Assembly (NCBI GenBank): GCA_018332375.1
Contig: BOPV01000001.1
Span: 2,666,001-2,730,000 of the forward strand
Direction: 5' to 3'
DNA: 64,000 bases
From: Roseiterribacter gracilis
Lineage (GTDB): Bacteria; Pseudomonadota; Alphaproteobacteria; BOG-932; Roseiterribacteraceae
Shown: in pieces, positions 16,406-24,798 of the stretch
Layout of the letters: the number at the start of each line of letters is the position of its first letter
How positions within the stretch are numbered: the first letter of the stretch is position 1
The notes under the pieces: model-generated
The model's database searches: none
What the model saw: the letters and a program-made list of their open reading frames with translations, nothing else
Told to the model about the DNA's origin: nothing
Translations under genes and position numbers: made by a program

Positions 16406-16612
16406 ATGTCGATCGGTACCGTCAAATGGTTCAATGCCACCAAAGGCTACGGCTTCATCGCGCCGGAAGATGGCGGCAAGGACGTGTTCGTCCATGTTTC
16501 GGCAGTTGAAGCTGCCGGCCTCACCGGCCTCAATGAAGGCCAGCGTGTTGGCTTCGAACTGGAAACCCGCCAGGGCAAAGTCTCGGCGGTCGGTCTGACG
16601 ACGAATGTCTAA
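16406..16612 (+). CDS. Cold-shock domain protein
   Basis: This 68-aa single cold-shock domain protein binds single-stranded RNA or DNA and acts as an RNA chaperone. RNP1 is KGYGFI (residues 13-18) and RNP2 is VFVHV (27-31); the N-terminus GTVKWFN is canonical. The ATG at 16406 has GGAG 10 bases upstream. Its last 8 bases overlap the start of infA, so the two are translationally linked. The 211-bp region upstream is divergent from otsB and may hold a structured leader, but I see no decisive motif there. Confidence 0.96.
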   Translation: MSIGTVKWFNATKGYGFIAPEDGGKDVFVHVSAVEAAGLTGLNEGQRVGFELETRQGKVSAVGLTTNV

Positions 16613-16892
16613 AGAAGAAACCCTCGAATTCGAGGGTGTCGTGCTCGAAATTTTGCCGGAGGCGCGTTACCGCGTCCGGTTGGAAAACGATCACGAGATC
16701 TTGGCCTACACGGCAGGCCGCATGCGCCGTCACCGCATTCGTACGTTGGTCGGCGACCGCGTGCGCGTGGAGATGACGCCGTACGATCTGACCAAAGGCC
16801 GAGTGATCTTTCGCCACAAGGACGAACGCGCGCCGACGCCAACCGGCGGTCCGCCACGTCGTCCCGGTGGACAGCAGTTCAAGCGCCGCTAA
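16605..16892 (+). CDS. infA: Translation initiation factor IF-1
   Basis: The 95-aa S1-fold protein is translation initiation factor IF-1, which occupies the ribosomal A site during initiation. The core [39 protein letters not shown] and [14 protein letters not shown] are characteristic. It is longer than the classical 72-aa form because of a proline/arginine-rich tail ([15 protein letters not shown]), as in the second infA gene of several proteobacteria. Its ATG lies inside the end of cspA, and an intrinsic terminator follows 31 bases after the stop, so the two genes form a closed operon. Confidence 0.93.
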   Translation: MSKEETLEFEGVVLEILPEARYRVRLENDHEILAYTAGRMRRHRIRTLVGDRVRVEMTPYDLTKGRVIFRHKDERAPTPTGGPPRRPGGQQFKRR

Positions 16893-16922
16893 TCGGCGTC
16901 GCTTTCTCGCTGTGTTGAACTT

Positions 16923-16947
16923 CGGCGGACGAACAGTCCGCCGTTTT
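16923..16947 (+). terminator. Intrinsic terminator of the cspA-infA operon
   Basis: A perfect 7-bp stem GGCGGAC / GTCCGCC (16924-16930 and 16936-16942) with loop GAACA is followed by G and TTTT. Confidence 0.8.
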
Positions 16948-16959
16948 CATTTGCGGCGC

Positions 16960-17991
16960 CTACTTCCACGCGGCGCTGAACGGGACCATGCGCTGGTTCA
17001 CCTCGTCCCACAGCGCCCAACGCCAGTTCGTCAGGCCAGCGCGTAAATTCAGCACCGGCGCATCCTGCAATTGCGGCAAGGCGCGGTGGCACGCTTCGAG
17101 CCGGTAGTTCGGCACGCGCGGCGACAGATGATGCACGTGGTGAAAGCCGATATTGCCGGTGAACCACTGCAGCACACGCGGCAGTTTCAGATACGAACTG
17201 CCCTGCAGCGACGCATCGAACGCGCTCCAATTCTCGTTGCCGCGCCACAGCGTGTCTTCGAACCGGTGCTGCACCGAGAACAGCCATACGCCGACGATCG
17301 ACGACACGGCCAAAATCGGCAGCTGCACCAATGCAACTTGAGCGAAGCCGAAGACGAGCCCCAGCCCGACAATCATCACCAGCAAAGCGAGATTGGTGAG
17401 ATAGACGTTGCGACGTTCGCGCTCCCAGCCCTTCGGTGAATCGAACGGCGTGCGGTAGAGCAGCAGAAACACGCAGGGCGGCAGCAGAACCAGCGAGAAC
17501 AACGGATGGCGCACAAAGCGCGTGGTGAAACGCTGCCACGGCGACATGGCGCGATATTCATCAACCGTCAGACACGTCGAATAGAGGTCGACATTGGCGC
17601 GGCGATCGAGATTGTTCCAGTTCGCGTGATGCCCGGCATGTTGGCGGCGCCAATGCGCATAGGGCGTGAATGTAACCAGGCTGCAAATATGGCCGAGCAG
17701 ATCGTTGGCCCAGCGCTGCTGAAAGAACGAACCGTGCCCACAATCATGTTGAATGATGAAGATCCGCACGACGAAGCCACCTCCGAGCACGGTGCAAATC
17801 GCCATTAACCAGATTGGCATGTCAGGCCACGCGTAACGCGCAGCGCAAATCGCCAGAAACGGCCCGAATGAGGTCAGAATCTGCGCCAGGCTGCGTATAA
17901 GTTCGGGCGATTCGAACACCATCACCGCACGACGGAGCGCACGGCTCGCGGTTTGGTCGAGCGAGCTTCCCTTTATTTGAATTTGCTCCAT
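16960..17991 (-). CDS. Membrane fatty acid desaturase
   Basis: The 343-aa membrane protein carries the three histidine boxes of di-iron acyl-lipid desaturases: HDCGH (residues 82-86), a second box with H118, H121 and H122 in RRQHAGHH, and GFHHVHHL near the C-terminus. It has four predicted membrane segments arranged in pairs around the boxes. It would introduce a cis double bond into a membrane lipid acyl chain, plausibly for fluidity control, which fits its position after the cold-shock operon. The ATG at 17991 (MEQIQIKGSS) was preferred to an upstream frame extension. A 70-aa protein is divergently encoded only 9 bases away. Confidence 0.9.
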   Translation of the reverse strand: MEQIQIKGSSLDQTASRALRRAVMVFESPELIRSLAQILTSFGPFLAICAARYAWPDMPIWLMAICTVLGGGFVVRIFIIQHDCGHGSFFQQRWANDLLGHICSLVTFTPYAHWRRQHAGHHANWNNLDRRANVDLYSTCLTVDEYRAMSPWQRFTTRFVRHPLFSLVLLPPCVFLLLYRTPFDSPKGWERERRNVYLTNLALLVMIVGLGLVFGFAQVALVQLPILAVSSIVGVWLFSVQHRFEDTLWRGNENWSAFDASLQGSSYLKLPRVLQWFTGNIGFHHVHHLSPRVPNYRLEACHRALPQLQDAPVLNLRAGLTNWRWALWDEVNQRMVPFSAAWK

Positions 17992-18000
17992 GTTAGCTGC

Positions 18001-18213
18001 ATGCCTCACATCAACGGCCCTCGCTTCCAACTCGACGACGTCGTTGCGTTTCATCGCAGCGAACGGCTTTCGCCTGCACACCCCACCGGGCGCTTCGTCG
18101 TTGTCGGCCGTATGCCGCAGGACGGTGCCGGAGCTTATCAGTATCGCCTACGTCCGGTCGAAGCCGGCCCGTTGCGAGTCGCGGTTGAAGACGAACTGAC
18201 CCGACCAGTCTAA
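18001..18213 (+). CDS. Small conserved protein, unknown function
   Basis: The 70-aa protein begins GPRFQLDDVVAFHRSERL and ends YRLRPVEAGPLRVAVEDEL. The pattern (a short beta-rich domain ending in a YRLR...E.L-type block) resembles small proteins that I recall from other alphaproteobacterial genomes without assigned function. Its start is 9 bases from the divergent desaturase start, so the two must share a compact promoter region. A hairpin terminator follows directly after its stop. Confidence 0.65.
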   Translation: MPHINGPRFQLDDVVAFHRSERLSPAHPTGRFVVVGRMPQDGAGAYQYRLRPVEAGPLRVAVEDELTRPV

Positions 18214-18214
18214 A

Positions 18215-18236
18215 CAAGACCGATAGGTCTTGCTTC
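18215..18236. terminator. Bidirectional terminator
   Basis: The perfect stem CAAGACC / GGTCTTG (18215-18221, 18226-18232) has loop GATA. Plus-strand transcripts continue into CTTCCTTATTT; minus-strand transcripts, arriving from malQ-treY, continue into TTTAGAC. It separates the two convergent genes. Confidence 0.7.
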
Positions 18237-18259
18237 CTTATTTCGTCTGCCACGCGAAT

Positions 18260-21200
18260 TCATCGATCGGCGACCCAAACGGTCGCTGGCCGCGTTCCCA
18301 GTAGGTTTGCGACGCTGGTCGCTTCACGCGATCCAAGATGCCGCCCACTCAGAACTTCACGCCACAACTGACCCGGCGGGAGCTGGATCGTTGCATCGGC
18401 GCGCCGCCAATCAATTGACTCGCCAACCAATAAAGGCGCCATGCGCCGCCCCGCCAGCACAAGCAACGTGCGGCGCGGATTGCTACGCGTGAAGCCGACA
18501 ATCCGATCGGCATCCGCTCCCGCAGCAAAGAGCGGTTGATAGTCACCAGTTGCAAATAGATTGGGATGACGCCGGCGCAAGCGCAGCAGGCCACGTAACA
18601 CCGATAATTTTGTTCGCCCGGTGCGAAGATCATCGCTCGTCCAGGCCGGCGCTTCGTCGCGCAACATGCCAGCGCGCAACGCATAATCGACCGGTCGCCG
18701 ATTGTCCGGATCAGCCAACGACAGATTCCACAGCTCGGCACCCTGATAGATGTCGGGGACGCCCGGCACGGTCAGGCGCAACACCGTTTCAGCAATCGAG
18801 TTCATGCGCCCCAGCGCAACGACGCGCGCAAGAAACGCATCGACCGACGCGCCGAACGCTGCGTCGGTCGCGCAACGGCGTGCAAAGCCAACACAATCCC
18901 GTTCGTATTCTTCGTTGGGATCGATCCAGCTCGTGCCGAGCTTGGCTTCGCGCAGTGCTTTCTCGAAATATACAGCGAGGCGATCAGGATAGGTCGCATC
19001 CGGCGTATCGGGCCAGGACGCGATCAGGGTTTGAAACAGAAAATACGCGTCGGCATCGCTCGGACCGGCCGTGCCGCGCCACGCATAGCTTTGCTGCATC
19101 CAGCCTTGCACCGCGTGGTGCCAGTCATCGGCATATTCCGACAATGTCGCCAGCCGCGCGCGCGCATCTTCACCGCGCTTGGTGTCGTGCGTCGACGAAG
19201 CCAACAAAGTCTTCGGCCAATGGCGCGACCGGATTCGGTTGGTGGCGTGGAATTCTTCGACCGTCGCACCAAAGCGCGCTGGATTGCCGCCGACTTCGTT
19301 CAACGCCAACAACCGCGCGTGCCGATAGAACGCGGTGTCCTCGACCGACTTGGCCATCACCGGTCCGGTATATTGCTGGAAGCGTTGAATCAGCGCTTCG
19401 ACGTCGCCGCCGCTATAATCCGCGTCCTGCGCCAGATCGCCGGTCAGCGCGCGATGTGCGAAGTCGATTGCGCTGACATCGGGCCCGATCCAATGCAGCT
19501 TCGCAATTTCGACCGCTTGCGCCAGGCGTTTGCGATCTTCGTCGCGCGCGCCGCGTTCGGCGATATAGGTGCGATACACCTCCATTGACGCAACGATCTC
19601 CGCCAACGCCAGCTTCAGACGCGGCACGGTGAAGTCGCGAGTCTTGACCGACTGTTTCGCCAACCGGTCGAGCTGGTCGGCAAGCCGTTCGAGCTCGCTC
19701 GACAACACGCTTTCCATCGTCTGGTGCTTGGCTTCGCGCGCAACCGCATCGAAGCCGCGCGTGTCACCCGACATGTCGCGCCACAGTGACGTCAACACCG
19801 CCTCGCCCGCCGGGTCGACATGCAGCCCGGTCAGCAACGTCGCAACTTCGTAGCCGGTCGTTCCGGCGGCGCGCCAAACCGGGCGCAGCGCTTCGTCGTC
19901 GGCCAGAATCTTTTCAACCCAGATCGGCACGTCGTCGGCGCGTTGCGGCCGGTAGCGCCCGGCGAATTCCTGCAGCCGCGCGAGATATTGCGCCGGATCG
20001 GCAAGCCCATCGATGTGATCGATGCGCAGGCCCTGAATTGCGTCTTCGGCAAATAGACGCGCCAGACCGCGATGCACCGCCTCGAAGACTTCGGGGTCTT
20101 CGACGCAAATGCCGGCCAAGTCGTTGATGTCGAAGAAGCGGCGATAGTTGATTTCGTCGGCCGCGGTGCGCCATGCCGCCAACCTGTAATGCTGTTTCTC
20201 CAGCAGCTCGTGCAGCGCGGCGGGCTGGATCGACGTGCAGATCTGTTCGATTTCTTCGCGCGCAACTTCGTCGGCCTGCACCAGTTGCGCCAACGCCGCC
20301 TTGGCTTGCGCCGTCTTCAAACGCGCTTCGGTCGACGCCGCCGGTAGATCGTCGAACGCCCTGGCTGCGTCGGTGCATGCTGCGTGTTCGCATTGATGCA
20401 GGACATCGGCATACGAATCCGGTCGCAGCGGAAACATATGCTCGTGGTACCAGACGGCGAAACCGCCGGCGTCGAAACGCAATTCCAGCTCGCCCGACTC
20501 CAGCACCACGCCGTACTGATCGCCCAACAGCGGCAACAGGATCTTTCCCTGCAGCAAACGGCGCGGGCTGTTCCAATCGATGTCGAAATATTTGGCGAAG
20601 GGCGAGGTAGGCCCCCACTCCAACACGTCGAGCCACCAGACATTGCCCGACCGGTTGACGCCCATATGGTTCGGCACGAAGTCGAGAATCTGCTGCAGAC
20701 CATTGGCGCGCAGCGCTTCGATGAAGCGGGCGAATCCTTCTTCGCCGCCGATTTCGGGGTTGATCATGCCGTGATCGGTGACGTCGTAACCGTGGGTCGA
20801 ACCGGCGCGCGCCGACAGAAAACTCGACGAATAGACGTGCGTTACACCCAACGACGCCAGATACGGCAGGACCTTCACCGCATCGTCGAAGGTGAAGTCG
20901 GCATTGAATTGCAGCCGGTACGTCGCCGACGGCACCGACAGCGGCAACACCGCTTCTTCATCGGGCGCACGGCGCGGTCCGCCACGCTCGGCCGCAACCG
21001 CCTGCACCACGTCGAGAACGCGATTGTCGGCAAACATGGCTGCAAGATCGAACGGCAGCTTGTTGCGCCAATTCGGATGCTCGTCATACGTGCCTGGCAG
21101 ATTGACCTGCTGCGCTTCGGGCAACAGATCTTCGAATTGCACCATCACCAGCCGCGGCGCGCCCCGCCCCAGCGCCGTGTAGAGAAGACGCGCGGGCGGA

Positions 21201-23086
21201 ATCTCGTCCGACAGAACCGCATCCGGTTCGATCTTGCGCGCGAGGTCTTTCAGCCCTTCGCGTTCGCGCGTGCGATTGCCTTGCCACCGGCGCGCCGCAT
21301 CGTCGTCGACGAGCCCCAACCGTCCGCGCAGCGCAATATCGTCGCCGCGCCAGAAGGATCCCAACGGCGGCAGATCGTGCGTACCGATGCAACCGAGCGC
21401 GTCGGCAGGCCAATCGTGTGGATCTTTGAAGCGCGCGTCGTCCTGTTCGAAATACAAAACCTTGTACGAAAGAATGCCGACGCTCTGCAGCTTCTCGCTG
21501 ACGCCGGGCGGCAAGGTGCCGAGATCTTCGCCGATGACGAGGCAGCGCGCGCGCACCGATTCCAGCGCAATCACCGCCAGCAACTCGTCGACTGGATAGC
21601 GCACATACAGGCCCTGGCTCGGCTTCATGCCCCAGGGAATGCAAAAGAGGCGGATCAACCCCAACACGTGATCAATGCGCAGCACGCCGACGCCGCGCAT
21701 CGCGCTGCGGATCATCAGCATGAACGGCAACAATCCTTGTTCGCGCAACGTGACCGGATTGAACAGCGGCAGCCCCCAATCCTGCCCCTGCGTCGACATC
21801 GCGTCGGGCGGCGCGCCGATCGAAAGGCCCGATACGACGGTTTTCTGATTCCACCAGGCTTCGCTGCCGCCAGCATCGGCGCCGACTGCGAGATCGGCAT
21901 AGACGCCGAGGCGCATGCCTTCGACCTGCGCCCGCGCACCGGCGCGCGTCGCTTGCTCGTCGATGACGAATTGCAGCCATTCGTGAAAGGCGACTTCGTC
22001 GGGATGGTCGGCGGCGAATTGCAACGTCTCGGGCGAGTCGGGATTGCGATACGCTTCGGGCCAGCCGCGCCAGTCGCGCTGCGAGAAATCGCTGGCCGAC
22101 AACGTCGCGCGCAGCACTTCGAACGTCGCCAACCGGCGCAAGCTCGAACCTTCGCGCACACGATAGGCGTCGAATCGTTTGCTGCCGTGCGTCTGCACAT
22201 GCTGGAACAAAATCCGCAGCACGCGCAGTTTTGCCGCGGCAACGCCGGCATAATCGACCAACGGCACCGCGCGCAGCCGGCCCAGCTCGCGCTGGAAATC
22301 GAGACTCGAAACCAGCGCCTGCGCCTCATCACAATCGGCGAATTCTTCGATCGCTTCGACGTCGAGATAGAGATAGTTGCGATAGAGGCGCGTCGACGGG
22401 CTGTAGGGGCTGACGCGTTCGGGTTCGTCGGGAAACAACGCGTGCAGCGGATTGATGCCGACCGCATCGGCGCCCATCGCCGAGGCGCGTTCGATCAGAT
22501 CTTCGAGATCGCTGAAATCACCAATGCCCCAATTGCGCGGACTGCGGAGCGCGTAGAGCTGCACCGCCATGCCCCAATAGCGTCCGGGCTCGTCACCTTC
22601 GCGCCACGGCTGGAAACATTGCGGCGGCGCCACGATCCAGCGCGCGGACGCACGTTCGCCATCGAACGTCACGGTCAGCGTGTGATAGCCGAGCGGCTGG
22701 TCTGCAGGCAGATCCAGCGCACGCCGATCGAACCGCTCGCCGCCAAGTTCGATCGTTTCAACCAACCGCAGGCTGAACGCGTCGTGCGTGAAGCGCTCGC
22801 TGGTTCCGTCTTCGCGCACCAATTCGACCGCGATGTCGCCCGACGTTTCCGCCGGCAGCGCCAAGATCACTGGCGATGCGAGAAGGATCGGCGGAACCAG
22901 GCGCGCTTCGCTTTGTCGTCGCACGCGCAGCTCGGCCGCGACCGGATCGTCGCCCAGGCCAAGCGCGGCAAGCACGCGTTCAACCGCTTCTTGCGGCGCT
23001 TCGCGTTCGGTGCCCCACGCGTCGCGATAGCTGATTTCCAGCCCGACACGGCGGGCCAGACGCAGCCAGGGATCTTCGAACGCCAT
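18260..23086 (-). CDS. MalQ-TreY fusion: 4-alpha-glucanotransferase / maltooligosyltrehalose synthase
   Basis: The 1608-aa protein joins two GH enzymes. Residues 1 to about 710 are a GH77 4-alpha-glucanotransferase (YWGMAVQLYALRSPRNWGIG; Asp in GVLRIDHVLGL; Glu in VIGEDLGTLPPGV; Asp in GTHDLPPLG). From about residue 717 (SATYRLQFNADFTF) to the end is a GH13 maltooligosyltrehalose synthase (Asp in GLRIDHIDGL, Glu in WVEKILADDE, SSTHDTKRGED). MalQ reshuffles maltodextrins to longer chains, and TreY isomerises the reducing end to a trehalose unit that TreZ cleaves. The ATG overlaps the treZ stop (TGATG). It is the last gene of the operon and is followed by a terminator. Confidence 0.92.
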   Translation of the reverse strand: MAFEDPWLRLARRVGLEISYRDAWGTEREAPQEAVERVLAALGLGDDPVAAELRVRRQSEARLVPPILLASPVILALPAETSGDIAVELVREDGTSERFTHDAFSLRLVETIELGGERFDRRALDLPADQPLGYHTLTVTFDGERASARWIVAPPQCFQPWREGDEPGRYWGMAVQLYALRSPRNWGIGDFSDLEDLIERASAMGADAVGINPLHALFPDEPERVSPYSPSTRLYRNYLYLDVEAIEEFADCDEAQALVSSLDFQRELGRLRAVPLVDYAGVAAAKLRVLRILFQHVQTHGSKRFDAYRVREGSSLRRLATFEVLRATLSASDFSQRDWRGWPEAYRNPDSPETLQFAADHPDEVAFHEWLQFVIDEQATRAGARAQVEGMRLGVYADLAVGADAGGSEAWWNQKTVVSGLSIGAPPDAMSTQGQDWGLPLFNPVTLREQGLLPFMLMIRSAMRGVGVLRIDHVLGLIRLFCIPWGMKPSQGLYVRYPVDELLAVIALESVRARCLVIGEDLGTLPPGVSEKLQSVGILSYKVLYFEQDDARFKDPHDWPADALGCIGTHDLPPLGSFWRGDDIALRGRLGLVDDDAARRWQGNRTREREGLKDLARKIEPDAVLSDEIPPARLLYTALGRGAPRLVMVQFEDLLPEAQQVNLPGTYDEHPNWRNKLPFDLAAMFADNRVLDVVQAVAAERGGPRRAPDEEAVLPLSVPSATYRLQFNADFTFDDAVKVLPYLASLGVTHVYSSSFLSARAGSTHGYDVTDHGMINPEIGGEEGFARFIEALRANGLQQILDFVPNHMGVNRSGNVWWLDVLEWGPTSPFAKYFDIDWNSPRRLLQGKILLPLLGDQYGVVLESGELELRFDAGGFAVWYHEHMFPLRPDSYADVLHQCEHAACTDAARAFDDLPAASTEARLKTAQAKAALAQLVQADEVAREEIEQICTSIQPAALHELLEKQHYRLAAWRTAADEINYRRFFDINDLAGICVEDPEVFEAVHRGLARLFAEDAIQGLRIDHIDGLADPAQYLARLQEFAGRYRPQRADDVPIWVEKILADDEALRPVWRAAGTTGYEVATLLTGLHVDPAGEAVLTSLWRDMSGDTRGFDAVAREAKHQTMESVLSSELERLADQLDRLAKQSVKTRDFTVPRLKLALAEIVASMEVYRTYIAERGARDEDRKRLAQAVEIAKLHWIGPDVSAIDFAHRALTGDLAQDADYSGGDVEALIQRFQQYTGPVMAKSVEDTAFYRHARLLALNEVGGNPARFGATVEEFHATNRIRSRHWPKTLLASSTHDTKRGEDARARLATLSEYADDWHHAVQGWMQQSYAWRGTAGPSDADAYFLFQTLIASWPDTPDATYPDRLAVYFEKALREAKLGTSWIDPNEEYERDCVGFARRCATDAAFGASVDAFLARVVALGRMNSIAETVLRLTVPGVPDIYQGAELWNLSLADPDNRRPVDYALRAGMLRDEAPAWTSDDLRTGRTKLSVLRGLLRLRRRHPNLFATGDYQPLFAAGADADRIVGFTRSNPRRTLLVLAGRRMAPLLVGESIDWRRADATIQLPPGQLWREVLSGRHLGSREATSVANLLGTRPATVWVADR

Positions 23087-24798
23087 CAGTGCGCCCGCCG
23101 GTCTACAGCAAAGGCGACCGACCAGGGCGCCAGCAATTCGCCCGCTTCGCCTTCGATCAACCGTCCTTCCAGCGCCTCGCCGCGCAGCGCGCTTGCATTG
23201 CTGCAATTGGCGAGCAGCCGCAATGCGCTGCCGTCACCCAATCGCCAGACGACGCGCAGCACCGCATCGTCGACGCGATATTCTATCCCGCGTGCACCGA
23301 GCAGAAGAGGCGTGATTTCTTTGGCACGCAGAGCCAGCAGCCGCCGATACAGCGCCAGGCGCTTGGCGTGCGCGCCGGTCTCGACTTCGTCCCAGTTCAG
23401 CTTAGCGGCAAGAAAACTTTCTTCGCCGCACGGGTCGAGCCCCTCGCCTTCGAATCCATGTTCCTGTTTGCGCGCGGCGCGGATCGCGTCCGCCAGCTCG
23501 TCGCCCATCTGCGCAAAATACGGCCAGGGCGTCGACGCGGCCCATTCTTCGCCCATGAACAGCAGCGGCGGCTGCGGTTGCAGCAACAGAATCCGCGTCA
23601 TCGCACCCAACGCAACCGGATCGGCAAGCGCATCGATCCGCTCGCCATGCACGCGATTGCCGATCTGATCATGGTTCTGCAGAAACGGAATGAAGCCGCT
23701 GGACGGCAGACGCGCACTGCCCTCGCCGCGCACGAAACCTTCGGCCAGCACCTTGCCCAGCTTCGCAACCGTGTCTTTGGTGAATGGCTTGTAGTAGCCC
23801 TGCTCCTCGCCGGTGCAGAGGACGTGCATGACATGATGCATGTCGTCGTTCCACTGCGCGTCGTAATAGAGCGGGCGCCCGCTTGCATCACGATCGAGAT
23901 AGCGCACTTCGTTGCGTTCATTCTCGATCACCAGCAAGACCGGCCGGTCGCGACGATAGGCGCGGAGCGCCGATGTGATCGCAAGCATGATCTCGTCGTC
24001 GTAAATCGCGTGCACGGCGTCGAAGCGTAGCCCGTCGAGATCGAACTCTTCGAGCCAGTACAGCGCATTGTGCCAATAGAAATCCCGTACCGGCTGCTGC
24101 GCGAAATTGATCGCGGCACCCCACGGCGTCTGGTGCGCATCGGTGAAGAAGTCGGGCGCCAGCGCGTTGAGATAATTTCCTTCCGGCCCGAAGTGATTGT
24201 CGACAACGTCGAGCAACACCGAAAGGCCGCGTTCGTGCGCGGCTTCGACCAGCGTTTTGAAGTCGTCCGGCGTGCCGTAGGCTTGTTCGGGCGCGAAAAG
24301 CTGGACGCCGTCATAGCCCCAATTGCGTTTCCCCGGACATTCCGCGATGGGCAGAATCTCCAGCGCCGTCGCGCCCAGCGCGCGAATGTGATCGAGATGT
24401 TGGATCGCGCCCAGGAACGTGCCATCGCGGCTGAAGGTGCCGATATGCAATTCGTAGAGCACGGTTTCTTCCCACCGCCGGCCGCGCCAGCCGAGATCGC
24501 GCCATGCATATGCATGTGGATCGACCACCTCGCTGGGCCCGTGCGGCCCGTCGGGTTGGCGGCGCGAGGCTGGATCGGGAACCGCAAGACCGTCATCGGC
24601 GCGATAGCGATAGAGCGTGCCCGCAGGTGCCGCGATCGTCAGCGACCACCAACCTGCTTCATCGCGCTGCATCGCATGGGTCGCACCACCTTCGATCAGC
24701 AGATCGAGCTTGTCGGCGCGCGGGGCCCAGACACGAAAGCGCGTCGTGCCGTCGTGCAGCTGCGCGCCCCACGGCATGTCGTGCCGGCGACGGATCAT
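23086..24798 (-). CDS. treZ: Maltooligosyltrehalose trehalohydrolase
   Basis: The 570-aa GH13 enzyme releases free trehalose from maltooligosyl-trehalose made by TreY. The N-terminal carbohydrate-binding module (TTRFRVWAPRADKLDLLIEG) precedes the barrel with YELHIGTFSRDGTF, nucleophile Asp in [11 protein letters not shown], acid/base Glu in LLVIENERNE, and Asp in FLQNHDQIGNR. The length is typical. The start overlaps the glgX stop by ATGA; an internal ATG (MPWGAQLHDG) is a possible alternative. It is directly followed by the MalQ-TreY gene, matching the pathway order. Confidence 0.95.
   Translation of the reverse strand: MIRRRHDMPWGAQLHDGTTRFRVWAPRADKLDLLIEGGATHAMQRDEAGWWSLTIAAPAGTLYRYRADDGLAVPDPASRRQPDGPHGPSEVVDPHAYAWRDLGWRGRRWEETVLYELHIGTFSRDGTFLGAIQHLDHIRALGATALEILPIAECPGKRNWGYDGVQLFAPEQAYGTPDDFKTLVEAAHERGLSVLLDVVDNHFGPEGNYLNALAPDFFTDAHQTPWGAAINFAQQPVRDFYWHNALYWLEEFDLDGLRFDAVHAIYDDEIMLAITSALRAYRRDRPVLLVIENERNEVRYLDRDASGRPLYYDAQWNDDMHHVMHVLCTGEEQGYYKPFTKDTVAKLGKVLAEGFVRGEGSARLPSSGFIPFLQNHDQIGNRVHGERIDALADPVALGAMTRILLLQPQPPLLFMGEEWAASTPWPYFAQMGDELADAIRAARKQEHGFEGEGLDPCGEESFLAAKLNWDEVETGAHAKRLALYRRLLALRAKEITPLLLGARGIEYRVDDAVLRVVWRLGDGSALRLLANCSNASALRGEALEGRLIEGEAGELLAPWSVAFAVDRRAH

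Noticed and set aside
20384..23668. An open frame of 1094 codons on the plus strand
   Set aside because: It lies antisense to malQ-treY and treZ, whose catalytic motifs are intact on the minus strand. Its product is rich in Arg, Gln and His without domains, typical of a GC-rich antisense shadow.
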